DNA of 18,439 nt from Desulfomonile sp. (GTDB lineage: Bacteria; Desulfobacterota; Desulfomonilia; Desulfomonilales; Desulfomonilaceae). Positions 7,510-13,875 of the stretch are shown one piece after another. A model generated the notes under the pieces. It ran no database searches and was not told the DNA's origin. It saw nothing but the letters and a program-made list of their open reading frames with translations. The number at the start of each line of letters is the position of its first letter. The stretch's first letter is position 1. A program made the translations under genes and the position numbers. Where the stretch lies: assembly GCA_020216785.1 (NCBI GenBank), contig JAIWNO010000216.1, forward strand, positions 1 to 18,439, in the 5' to 3' direction.

Positions 7510-8862
7510 ATGGGTCGTAAGAACAGGTTTATGGTCGTTGACGACGAACTAATCGTCCGGGAATCCTTGGCCGCATGGTTGGAAAAGGAAAACGCGACGG
7601 TCGATCGGGCTGAATCGGGAGAGCAAGCCCTCGACTTCATGGAGCGGAACCTCTACGACATCCTTTTCGTCGACATTAAAATGCCGGGCATGGGGGGATT
7701 CGGCCTCTTGGAGAAGGTCAAGCAATTCTACCCGACCACCGTGGTGGTGATCATCACCGCATATGGCACTGTGGATCATGCGGTTAAAGCCATGAAGCTG
7801 GGCGCGGACGACTTTCTGGTCAAACCTTTCGACCCGGAGGGGCTCGGACTGCTGGTGACCAAGCTCCTCGAGCATAAGCGGCTCCTCGAAGAGAAGGAAT
7901 ACCTCAAGGATGAGGTTATCCGCGTCAGAGGCAAGACCGATGAGATCATTGGTCAGTCGCCCCAAATGACCGCCCTCTTTGAGCAGATCATGGAGATCGC
8001 TCCTACCGAATCTTCAGTGCTGCTCTTGGGCGAGACCGGTACGGGAAAAGAGCTTATCGCGCGGGCAATCCACGCCAACAGCAAGCGTCTCGGTGGCCCT
8101 TTTGTGCCCATCAACTGCGGCGCGATCCCGGAATCTCTTATGGAGAGCGAGATCTTCGGGTACGAAAAGGGCTCGTTTACCGGCGCTGTCCGTCCTAAAA
8201 AAGGACTGATCGAGGTAGCTGAGGGCGGTACTCTCTTCTTGGACGAGGTCGGTGAGATCACCCCCAAAATGCAGGTGGACCTTCTTAGGGTACTGCAAGA
8301 CCGGACTTTCTTCCGCGTCGGCGGTGTGGAGCCGCTTAAGGCGGACTTCCGGTTGATCAGCGCCACGCATCGAGACCTCAACCATGAGGTTGCCGCAGGA
8401 AACTTCCGGCAGGACTTCTTCTATAGGGTCAATGTCATAACGCTACGCGTTCCACCCCTTAGGGAGCGCAGAGATGACATTCCGCTCCTCGTGATGCACT
8501 TTCTGAAACGTTTCGCCAGAGAGACGAACCGAAACGTGGACTCGCTGAGCGAACAGGCCATGAAAATCCTCACGGATTACGACTGGCCGGGCAATGTGCG
8601 GGAACTGGAAAACGTGATTGAGCGCGCTGTAGTGACGAGTCGTAAGCGGGTTATCACCGGTGACGCGTTCGCGTATCTCAATCCCCTTCAAGTCTGCGTA
8701 CCCCAAGGGAACTCTCCGCGCACCCTTGAAGAAGCGGAAATCGCCCATATACGGCGCATTCTTGACGAAGAAGAATGGAACATCAGCCGAGCAGCAAAGG
8801 TGCTTGACGTGGACCGCACTACGCTCCACAAGAAAATCCGCAAGTACGGCCTGCAACGATGA
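7510..8862 (+). CDS. NtrC-family sigma-54-dependent response regulator
   Basis: 450 residues in the standard order. The receiver domain (about 1-120) has phospho-acceptor D55 in LFVDIKMPG and K104-region motif LVKPFDPEGL. The AAA+ domain has Walker A GETGTGKE at 174-181, the sigma-54 contact loop as GSFTGA at 221-226 (the usual form is GAFTGA; Ser is a tolerated variant), Walker B GGTLFLDEVGEI and the WPGNVRELENVIERA motif. A Fis-type helix-turn-helix ends the protein (NISRAAKVLDVDRTTLHKKI). Once phosphorylated by the preceding kinase it should activate sigma-54 RNA polymerase from upstream sites. A sigma-54 promoter with a repeat pair lies at 9567-9764, less than 1 kb downstream, and is the obvious target. 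Confidence 0.95.
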   Translation: MGRKNRFMVVDDELIVRESLAAWLEKENATVDRAESGEQALDFMERNLYDILFVDIKMPGMGGFGLLEKVKQFYPTTVVVIITAYGTVDHAVKAMKLGADDFLVKPFDPEGLGLLVTKLLEHKRLLEEKEYLKDEVIRVRGKTDEIIGQSPQMTALFEQIMEIAPTESSVLLLGETGTGKELIARAIHANSKRLGGPFVPINCGAIPESLMESEIFGYEKGSFTGAVRPKKGLIEVAEGGTLFLDEVGEITPKMQVDLLRVLQDRTFFRVGGVEPLKADFRLISATHRDLNHEVAAGNFRQDFFYRVNVITLRVPPLRERRDDIPLLVMHFLKRFARETNRNVDSLSEQAMKILTDYDWPGNVRELENVIERAVVTSRKRVITGDAFAYLNPLQVCVPQGNSPRTLEEAEIAHIRRILDEEEWNISRAAKVLDVDRTTLHKKIRKYGLQR

Positions 8863-8914
8863 CCCGCGAGGCGAACCGGGCCGCCGGGTGGAAGAATACG
8901 GACGCAGGCCGGCT

Positions 8915-9538
8915 ATGAAGAAAAAGGAACCCCCAAGAACCGTTCACCGGCCTCCAAGCGGATACATTTCCGTTGTGCCGCTCGGACACATAAAAGAGGA
9001 CGTGCTGAGGGTAGTGGCCGATAGTATTCAGGGTGTGCTCCGCCTCCCGGTAGACGTCACGCCGGAGGTGGGACTGCCTGAGAGCGCGTTCATGAGCGCG
9101 CGTAACCAGTACAACGTGCTGGACCTTATCAAATTCCTCGAATCCAATCACGCGGGGCCGAGCCTGAAAGTGCTGGGCGTGACCGCCAAGGATATTGCTA
9201 ATCCGATCCTCACCTATGTGTTCGGCACAGCGTTCATGGACGGTAAAGCTGCCGTAGTCTCCACTGCGCGGCTGCAGTTGTCCGTGAACGGCGAACTCGT
9301 CTCACGAGAGCAGTTCCTGGAACGCGTGGTCAAGGCCGCGATCCACGAGATCGGGCACACGTTCAACATCCCGCATTGCCATAAAGACCACTGCGTCATG
9401 CGCGCGTCGAACAGCTTGACCGAGCTGGACGAAAAGATGAGCTACTTGTGCGATTACTGCGAGTTATTCCTTGCGGAGGCGGTGGGCGACGCGCTGCGGA
9501 CTCGGAGCGCGCAAACGCGTCAGGCGGAGTCGGGGTGA
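8915..9538 (+). CDS. amzA: Archaemetzincin family zinc metalloprotease
   Basis: 207 residues from ATG 8915; a GTG at 8888 is an in-frame alternative and the ribosome site is weak for both. The zinc-binding metzincin motif is HEIGHTFNIPH at residues 144-154 (ligands H144, H148, H154, catalytic E145), followed by C155, C160-V-M162 and C179-x-x-C182. This HExxHxxxxxHC-x4-CxM...CxxC layout is the archaemetzincin signature, with a second structural zinc on the four cysteines and the Met-turn methionine. One position is unusual: Asn151 stands where most metzincins have Gly. The family is found mainly in archaea and vertebrates and is sparse in bacteria; natural substrates are not established. There is no signal peptide, so it acts in the cytoplasm. 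It follows the response regulator by 52 bases and is probably in that operon. Confidence 0.9.
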   Translation: MKKKEPPRTVHRPPSGYISVVPLGHIKEDVLRVVADSIQGVLRLPVDVTPEVGLPESAFMSARNQYNVLDLIKFLESNHAGPSLKVLGVTAKDIANPILTYVFGTAFMDGKAAVVSTARLQLSVNGELVSREQFLERVVKAAIHEIGHTFNIPHCHKDHCVMRASNSLTELDEKMSYLCDYCELFLAEAVGDALRTRSAQTRQAESG

Positions 9539-9566
9539 TGCGTTTGTCTGTAGCATATTTTCACAC

Positions 9567-9661
9567 TGTGTGGTGTTTTACATCATTAAAAATCTCTCAA
9601 TCTTTCAGCATGATATAATCTCTCTCCTGTCAGCCCGCGATTTGTGTGGTCTTTTGCATCA
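9567..9661 (+). repeat. Tandem 19-base direct repeat, candidate activator binding sites
   Basis: TGTGTGGTGTTTTACATCA at 9567-9585 and TGTGTGGTCTTTTGCATCA at 9643-9661 differ at only two of 19 bases. Their starts are 76 bases apart, close to seven helical turns. Relative to the predicted sigma-54 start near 9775 they are centred near -199 and -123, the usual range for enhancer sites of NtrC-type activators. The first copy overlaps a short palindrome (CACAC-T-GTGTG, 9562-9572). Binding by the neighbouring regulator is inferred. Confidence 0.65.
9611..9619 (+). promoter_or_regulatory. Possible extended -10 element in the regulatory gap
   Basis: TGATATAAT is a perfect extended -10 hexamer (TGn plus TATAAT), but no -35 hexamer is recognisable 16-18 bases upstream. 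It lies between the two repeat copies; it could start a short leader or non-coding RNA or be chance in an AT-rich stretch. Confidence 0.3.
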
Positions 9662-9748
9662 GCTTCCCGCTTTTATCCCTGCATCACATCTGACGGTTTA
9701 GCATAGTTATATCAGCTAATTGTCAATCATATCTGTTTGTAAGGAAAC

Positions 9749-9764
9749 TGGCACATCTCTTGCT
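9749..9764 (+). promoter_or_regulatory. Sigma-54 (RpoN) promoter
   Basis: TGGCACATCTCTTGCT matches the -24/-12 consensus TGGCAC-N5-TTGCW at every defined base except the preferred G after TGGCAC. Initiation is expected about 12 bases past the GC, near 9775, giving a leader of roughly 60 bases before the ATG at 9838. The sigma-54 activator gene ends less than 1 kb upstream. Confidence 0.85.
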
Positions 9765-9837
9765 TATTCATAGGACGAACGGTCGCTGAGACCATTAAGC
9801 CGATATAAGCGGCACTACTCACATAAGGAGGCCCACG

Positions 9838-10059
9838 ATGGCTACCGCCCAAACCCTCAAGGAAGTGACCCCCATCCTCGCCGGGATCATGAGCGAGCAG
9901 CGCTGCATCCATGCCGTCATGGGCCGTGCGCCCGAGACTAAGATGTGCGCCAACAATTACGAATGCGGCACTTGCCCCTACGACCAGCTGCTCGAGGACA
10001 TGGCTTGCACCGAGCCCGCCAGACCACACCGGGTTTGGGAGTTTGAACGGGCAGCCTGA
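9838..10059 (+). CDS. Small four-cysteine motif protein, function unknown
   Basis: 73 residues with a strong ribosome site (AAGGAGG, 9825-9831). I do not recognise a named family. Its core has C23, C37, C43 and C46 in the spacing C-x13-C-x5-C-x2-C-P-Y-D, followed by an extra C57. The stretch from Q21 to about D54 is nearly the same as residues 74-107 of the next protein (EQRC..A..GRAP..KMC..NYECG.CP.DQ.L.DM), so the two are paralogous in this part. Four cysteines in such a fold suit a zinc or iron-sulfur site, which is inference. It is the first gene after the sigma-54 promoter. No signal peptide or membrane helix is present. Confidence 0.82.
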   Translation: MATAQTLKEVTPILAGIMSEQRCIHAVMGRAPETKMCANNYECGTCPYDQLLEDMACTEPARPHRVWEFERAA

Positions 10060-10076
10060 AAAGACTTGAAGCTCGC

Positions 10077-10136
10077 GCCCCCGTCACTTGCAGGGGCCGC
10101 ACCGAGACCAACCGGCCTGAACGTCGGTCGGACTCG
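10077..10136 (+). other. Two consecutive hairpins between the two cysteine-motif genes
   Basis: The first is a 5-bp GCCCC/GGGGC stem (10077-10081 with 10093-10097). The second pairs CGAGACCAACCG (10103-10114) with CGGTCGGACTCG (10125-10136), 10 of 12 positions, around a 10-base loop. Neither is followed by a U-tract, so they are not simple terminators. They could stabilise or process the mRNA and set the ratio of the two products. Confidence 0.4.
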
Positions 10137-10186
10137 CGTACCAGGCCATAATCACCGTTGCACTATACATCGAGAGGAGGGCCGTT

Positions 10187-11083
10187 ATGGCGACAGCAGA
10201 GACGAAAAAGGGAGCGATTGCCGGGTTCAATTTCTCCGAAAAGGAATGCGTGTGGATGCGGGCACGAGTAGTTGCCACCAAGTACTGCGACAACGCGTTC
10301 GACTGCACCACCTGCGCCTTTGACAAAGGCATGAAGAAAAAAATGGAGCGGGAATCGCTCGACGCGGGCTGGAACACCAAGATGTTCGCATTGGCTTCGG
10401 AGGAGCAGAGGTGCCGCCACGCACTTACAGGCCGCGCCCCCCGCAACAAGATGTGCGCTCGCAACTACGAGTGCGGCGACTGCCCGTTCGACCAGATGCT
10501 GGACGACATGATTCAGGTGGACCATACCTTGTTCGGGCCGCCGCAGTACCTCAACGCTCACGGGTACCTTGTGCCGCGGGACTATTACATCCATCGCGGA
10601 CATGGATGGGCCAGAGTCGAGTATGGCGGCAGGGTGCGCATCGGTCTGGATGATTTCGGGAACCGTCTGGTCGGAACCGTGGACAGGTTCCGCCTTCCGT
10701 CGCTGGGCACAAGGTTCAAGCTCTCCGAGGAGTCGTTCATTCTTTCCCGCGAGGGCCAGGAAGCAGGCGTGAAAGCGCCGTTAAGCGGCGTAGTCACTGC
10801 GGTGAACCAGAAGCTCCTGGACTATCCCGCGTGCGCGCACGATGATCCGTATAGTGCGGGCTGGGTGATGCTCTTGGATCCCATCGAGCTGAAAGGTGAT
10901 CTGAAGGAGCTTTACTTCGGCGTGGACAGCGTCAAGTTCGTGGAGTCCGAGGCTGAGCGGCTTCTGTCGATGATTACCGACGACCCGCAGCGGGCTGCCG
11001 CTCTCGGTGGTGAGCCCCTTCCCGACATCTACGGCTCGTTCAAGGAGATCGGCTGGAACAAGCTCGTAAAGTCGTTCATCTGA
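10187..11083 (+). CDS. Cysteine-motif protein with lipoyl-less glycine cleavage H-like domain
   Basis: 298 residues, with AGGAGG at 10175-10180 just upstream. The N-terminus carries two copies of the four-cysteine motif: C21-x12-C34-x5-C40-x2-C43 and C76-x13-C90-x5-C96-x2-C99, both ending in [AP]FD. Residues about 125-260 are a glycine-cleavage-H/lipoyl-type fold: HRGHGWARVE, IGLDDFGNRLVGTVD, KAPLSGVVTAVNQKLL, and DPYSAGWVMLLDP. An ungapped match to GcvH around APxSG and PYxxGW puts Gly190 at the lysine that carries lipoate, so the swinging arm is absent. It is therefore not a working glycine cleavage H protein, and no gcvT or gcvP is nearby. The last 40 residues have no recognised fold. It is probably co-transcribed from the sigma-54 promoter. 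The role is unknown; a redox or regulatory adaptor is a guess. Confidence 0.85.
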   Translation: MATAETKKGAIAGFNFSEKECVWMRARVVATKYCDNAFDCTTCAFDKGMKKKMERESLDAGWNTKMFALASEEQRCRHALTGRAPRNKMCARNYECGDCPFDQMLDDMIQVDHTLFGPPQYLNAHGYLVPRDYYIHRGHGWARVEYGGRVRIGLDDFGNRLVGTVDRFRLPSLGTRFKLSEESFILSREGQEAGVKAPLSGVVTAVNQKLLDYPACAHDDPYSAGWVMLLDPIELKGDLKELYFGVDSVKFVESEAERLLSMITDDPQRAAALGGEPLPDIYGSFKEIGWNKLVKSFI

Positions 11084-11111
11084 TACAATCCCAGTCTGAT
11101 TTGGCCGAGGA

Positions 11112-11153
11112 GGCCGGCTCCCTTCCCTACGGCGGAGGGAGCCGGCCTTTTTT
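11112..11153 (+). terminator. Intrinsic terminator after the cysteine-motif operon
   Basis: A perfect 12-bp stem (GGCCGGCTCCCT at 11112-11123 with AGGGAGCCGGCC at 11136-11147) around a 12-base loop is followed directly by six T. There is no T-run on the other strand, so it stops rightward transcription only. Confidence 0.93.
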
Positions 11154-11276
11154 CCTTCGATATATAAGCCATTCTTGATCGTTTGATCAGGCAACTTTGC
11201 AGCAGCGAACAGGTCTTCGCCCTTACAGGTTTTTTTCCGACTCAATTTCGGCATATGCAGAAGAATCTCGCGGGTG

Positions 11277-11867
11277 TCAGAGCTTCACGCGATTTTCCAG
11301 CGCGCGGCTCAAGGTCAGCGGGTCGGCATATTCCAACGAGCCGCCGACAGGGATGCCGTACGCAATGCGGGAGACGACCAGGTCCTGGTCCTTGAGTTGG
11401 TCGCGGATGAAAGACGCAGTGGCTTCGCCCTCAACGGTGGGGTTGAGCGCGATGATGACCTCTTTGACGCCTTGATCACGCACCCTGTCAAGGAGTTCCG
11501 CAAGACGCACGTCTTCGGGGCCGATCGCGTCGAGAGGACTCAATACGCCATGCAGTACATGGTACACGCCGCGGAAAGCCCCCCCCTTTTCTACTGCGAG
11601 AAGATCCAGAGGAGTCTCTACGACACAAACCCGCGTCGAATCACGACGCGGGTCCGCGCAGATGCCGCACGGGTCTTCCTCAGTAAGGTGAAAACAGGTT
11701 GAGCAGAGTTTGAGCTTGGCTTTGACGTCCCGGATTGCTGCGACCAGTTCACGGACTTCCGCGGGATCCGCGTTGAGGATGGAAAAACCGTAACGGGTGG
11801 CGGTCTTGTCTCCGACGCCGGGGAGCTTCTTCAGCGCGGCAATGAGAGCTTCGAGGGGACCGATCAC
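11277..11867 (-). CDS. recR: Recombination mediator protein RecR
   Basis: 196 residues, the usual RecR length, from a GTG start at 11867 chosen because GGAGG (11876-11880) lies 8 bases upstream; the open frame continues to 12029 only by overlapping ybaB. A helix-hairpin-helix sits at the N-terminus (LPGVGDKTATRYGFSIL, about 15-31). The four-cysteine zinc finger is C55, C58, C67 and C70. The Toprim domain follows (VCVVETPLDLLAVEK, then EVIIALNPTVEGEAT). RecR works with RecO and RecF to load RecA at single-strand gaps. It follows ybaB by 31 bases, the common ybaB-recR pairing. A dnaX gene, which often precedes this pair, is not present upstream. Confidence 0.97.
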   Translation of the reverse strand: MIGPLEALIAALKKLPGVGDKTATRYGFSILNADPAEVRELVAAIRDVKAKLKLCSTCFHLTEEDPCGICADPRRDSTRVCVVETPLDLLAVEKGGAFRGVYHVLHGVLSPLDAIGPEDVRLAELLDRVRDQGVKEVIIALNPTVEGEATASFIRDQLKDQDLVVSRIAYGIPVGGSLEYADPLTLSRALENRVKL

Positions 11868-11898
11868 GAGGGACGCCTCCGGGGACTGTGTCGTCTGC

Positions 11899-12210
11899 CT
11901 AAACCATGCCGGGAAGGCGCAAGCCGCCGGTGAGTTTTGACATCTCCGCAGTGGCCATTTCCTTTGCGCGTGCGATTGCAGCATTCGTCGCGGCTGCAAC
12001 GAGGTCTTGGAGCATCTCCACATCTCCATCAGCGATTAGAGCAGGCTCGATCTTTACGGAGACAACTTCCAGCACGCCGTTCATTTCCACCTGCACCATG
12101 TCTCCTCCAGCGGAGCCGATCACGGTCCTGCGCGCCAGGCCGTCCTGAATATCCGCGAGTTTCGATTGCAGGTTCGCGGCGCTTTCCATCAGGTCCTTGA
12201 ATCCCAACAC
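11899..12210 (-). CDS. ybaB: YbaB/EbfC family nucleoid-associated protein
   Basis: 103 residues from a GTG start at 12210, with GGAGG (12217-12221) 6 bases upstream. The family features are an N-terminal amphipathic helix (residues 1-25), a central beta segment (GDMVQVEMNGVLEVVSVKIEP) and a C-terminal helix (LQDLVAAATNAAIARAKEM). YbaB proteins are dimeric DNA-binding proteins of the nucleoid. The gene is 31 bases upstream of recR and forms an operon with it. It is divergent from the radical SAM gene. Confidence 0.96.
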   Translation of the reverse strand: MLGFKDLMESAANLQSKLADIQDGLARRTVIGSAGGDMVQVEMNGVLEVVSVKIEPALIADGDVEMLQDLVAAATNAAIARAKEMATAEMSKLTGGLRLPGMV

Positions 12211-12261
12211 CGGAATCCTCCACCTTCTGAAAATAGTCCTCGCGATCGCATTTGGTGTTAC

Positions 12262-12292
12262 ACTGAGAAATAACGAACACGAGATGCTCAGT
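12262..12292. repeat. Inverted repeat in the divergent ybaB / radical SAM gap
   Basis: ACTGAG (12262-12267) and CTCAGT (12287-12292) are perfect 6-bp arms separated by 19 bases. It lies between divergent starts and could be an operator, but the arms are short enough to occur by chance. Confidence 0.3.
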
Positions 12293-12377
12293 AAAGACTA
12301 ACAGAAGGTTGCCGTGGAATCAAACCTCGCCGCGTCTTTTGCCGGAGCATCGCCCGAGCAATCACACACGGAAACTG

Positions 12378-13739
12378 ATGACACACGGTTGCAACTCCTG
12401 CAGAGCTACGATTCTCCTCGTAAACCCATGGATCCACGACTTCGCGGCGTACGACCTCTGGGCGCGACCCATGGGACTGCTCGTCCTTGGTACACTCCTC
12501 AGAAAGCTTGGCTGGGAACCGCTCCTCGTGGATTGCCTCGACCCCGACCATCCGGCAGAACCATCACTCCGTCGTAGATCTTACGCTCAAGGCCGGTTTC
12601 GCCGGACACCTATCCCGAAGCCGGAAGTATTAGCGGAAGTGCCGCGGACGTTCAGCCGATACGGCGTATCGCCCGCGTTCATCCGCCGGGATCTCATGGC
12701 GATACCCGGGCCCGCGGCGATACTGGTGACGGGATTGATGACCTATTGGTACACCGGGGTTCAGGAGACTATTCTGCTGCTCCGCGAATGCTTTCCCCAG
12801 GTTCCCGTCATTCTCGGAGGAGTGTATGCCACGCTTATGCCGGAACATGCCGCTAAGTGGTCCGGCGCGGATGAGGTGGTACGGGGGCCGGGCGAGGCAA
12901 ACCTTGCTGACGTTTTGTACCGGCTGACCGGAAGACGACTCGGGCAGTGTGATCCTCGCTCGCCTCTTGAGTGCGTCCCCGCGCTCGACCTGATGCGAAA
13001 AGTGCGATTCCTTCCGCTTCTCACATCACGGGGCTGTCCGTTCCGCTGTACATATTGCGCATCGCACCAACTGGTCGGCGGGTTCATGAGACTTGAGCCG
13101 GCCGCGGTACTTCGGGAAATCGAAGTCGCAGTTCAGCGCTACGATGTCCGTGACGTTGCGCTGTACGACGATGCGTTTCTTATCGACGCGAAGCGATACG
13201 CAATCCCTTTGCTGAAATCAGCAGGGGAGCGTTTCCCGCAGCTCAGATGGCACAGCCCGAACGGGTTGCATGCGGCAGCGATCACCTCGGAAGTGGCGGC
13301 AGTCATGAAAAATGCCGGCTTCGAGACAATCCGCATCGGACTGGAAAGCTCGTCCAATGAATTCCACGCGGCTACGGGAGCCAAGACCAGTCGGACCGCG
13401 TTCGAAAATGCAGTGCGGAATCTAATCAACGCGGGCTTTTCCTGGAGGCAGATCGGCGCTTATCTCCTCGTCGGGCTTCCCGGTCAGTCTCAACAGCGTA
13501 TCGAAGAGGATGTGGAGTTTGTGCTGCGCTGCGGCGGGTTTCCGAAGCTGGCCGAGTACTCACCGATTCCCGGCACACGCCTGTGGTCTCGAGCTCTCGA
13601 AACAAGTCGATTCGCCATCGATAGGGAACCGCTGTTTCACAACTGTACGCTCTTGCCCGCGGCCTCGCCGTCGGTGGACTGGAGCTTTCTTCAAGGACTT
13701 CGCAGCAGGATCGCTACTCACATGGCCCCCGAGCAATAG
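12378..13739 (+). CDS. B12-binding-domain radical SAM protein
   Basis: 453 residues from ATG 12378 (MTHGCNSCRATILLVNPW), preferred because the B12-binding fold normally starts at the ILLVNP strand; a TTG at 12309 would add 23 residues but its GAAGG abuts the start. The cobalamin-binding-type Rossmann domain covers about residues 10-200 (MGLLVLGTLLRKLGW, VPVILGGVYATLMPEHA, ADEVVRGPGE). The radical SAM cluster motif is C220-P-F-R-C224-T-Y-C227, followed by a TIM-barrel (ALYDDAFL, IRIGLES, GAYLLVGLPGQS). There is no DxHxxG motif, so whether it binds B12 is open. Members of this class methylate or rearrange unreactive carbons; the substrate cannot be predicted, and no neighbouring gene gives a clue. 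Confidence 0.9.
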   Translation: MTHGCNSCRATILLVNPWIHDFAAYDLWARPMGLLVLGTLLRKLGWEPLLVDCLDPDHPAEPSLRRRSYAQGRFRRTPIPKPEVLAEVPRTFSRYGVSPAFIRRDLMAIPGPAAILVTGLMTYWYTGVQETILLLRECFPQVPVILGGVYATLMPEHAAKWSGADEVVRGPGEANLADVLYRLTGRRLGQCDPRSPLECVPALDLMRKVRFLPLLTSRGCPFRCTYCASHQLVGGFMRLEPAAVLREIEVAVQRYDVRDVALYDDAFLIDAKRYAIPLLKSAGERFPQLRWHSPNGLHAAAITSEVAAVMKNAGFETIRIGLESSSNEFHAATGAKTSRTAFENAVRNLINAGFSWRQIGAYLLVGLPGQSQQRIEEDVEFVLRCGGFPKLAEYSPIPGTRLWSRALETSRFAIDREPLFHNCTLLPAASPSVDWSFLQGLRSRIATHMAPEQ

Positions 13740-13789
13740 ATGGCCTCAAACTCCGCACCGGAACGCCCGCGCTGCCTGTATGCGAGATG

Positions 13790-13818
13790 TTGACAGGCGA
13801 AGACGCAATTGCTATGTT
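13790..13818 (+). promoter_or_regulatory. Sigma-70 promoter for the HdrA operon
   Basis: A perfect -35 TTGACA (13790-13795) is followed after 17 bases by TATGTT (13813-13818, four of six). It lies between the radical SAM stop and the HdrA start, with initiation expected near 13825 and a leader of about 50 bases. Confidence 0.65.
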
Positions 13819-13875
13819 AAATACGTTGCAGTGCATCCTCTCCATCGCTAAGAGAAATCAAAAAGGTGACACTCG

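Noticed and set aside
10144..10161. Possible second sigma-54 promoter before the H-like gene (AGGCC...TTGCA)
   Set aside because: The GG and GC elements are 14 bases apart rather than 10, which does not fit.
10066..10323. 85-codon plus-strand open frame between and into the cysteine-motif genes
   Set aside because: It overlaps the start of the H-like gene in another frame and lacks a ribosome site, while the H-like gene has a strong one.
10187..11083. Annotating this gene as gcvH
   Set aside because: The lipoyl lysine is replaced by glycine, two cysteine motifs are fused in front and no glycine cleavage genes are nearby.
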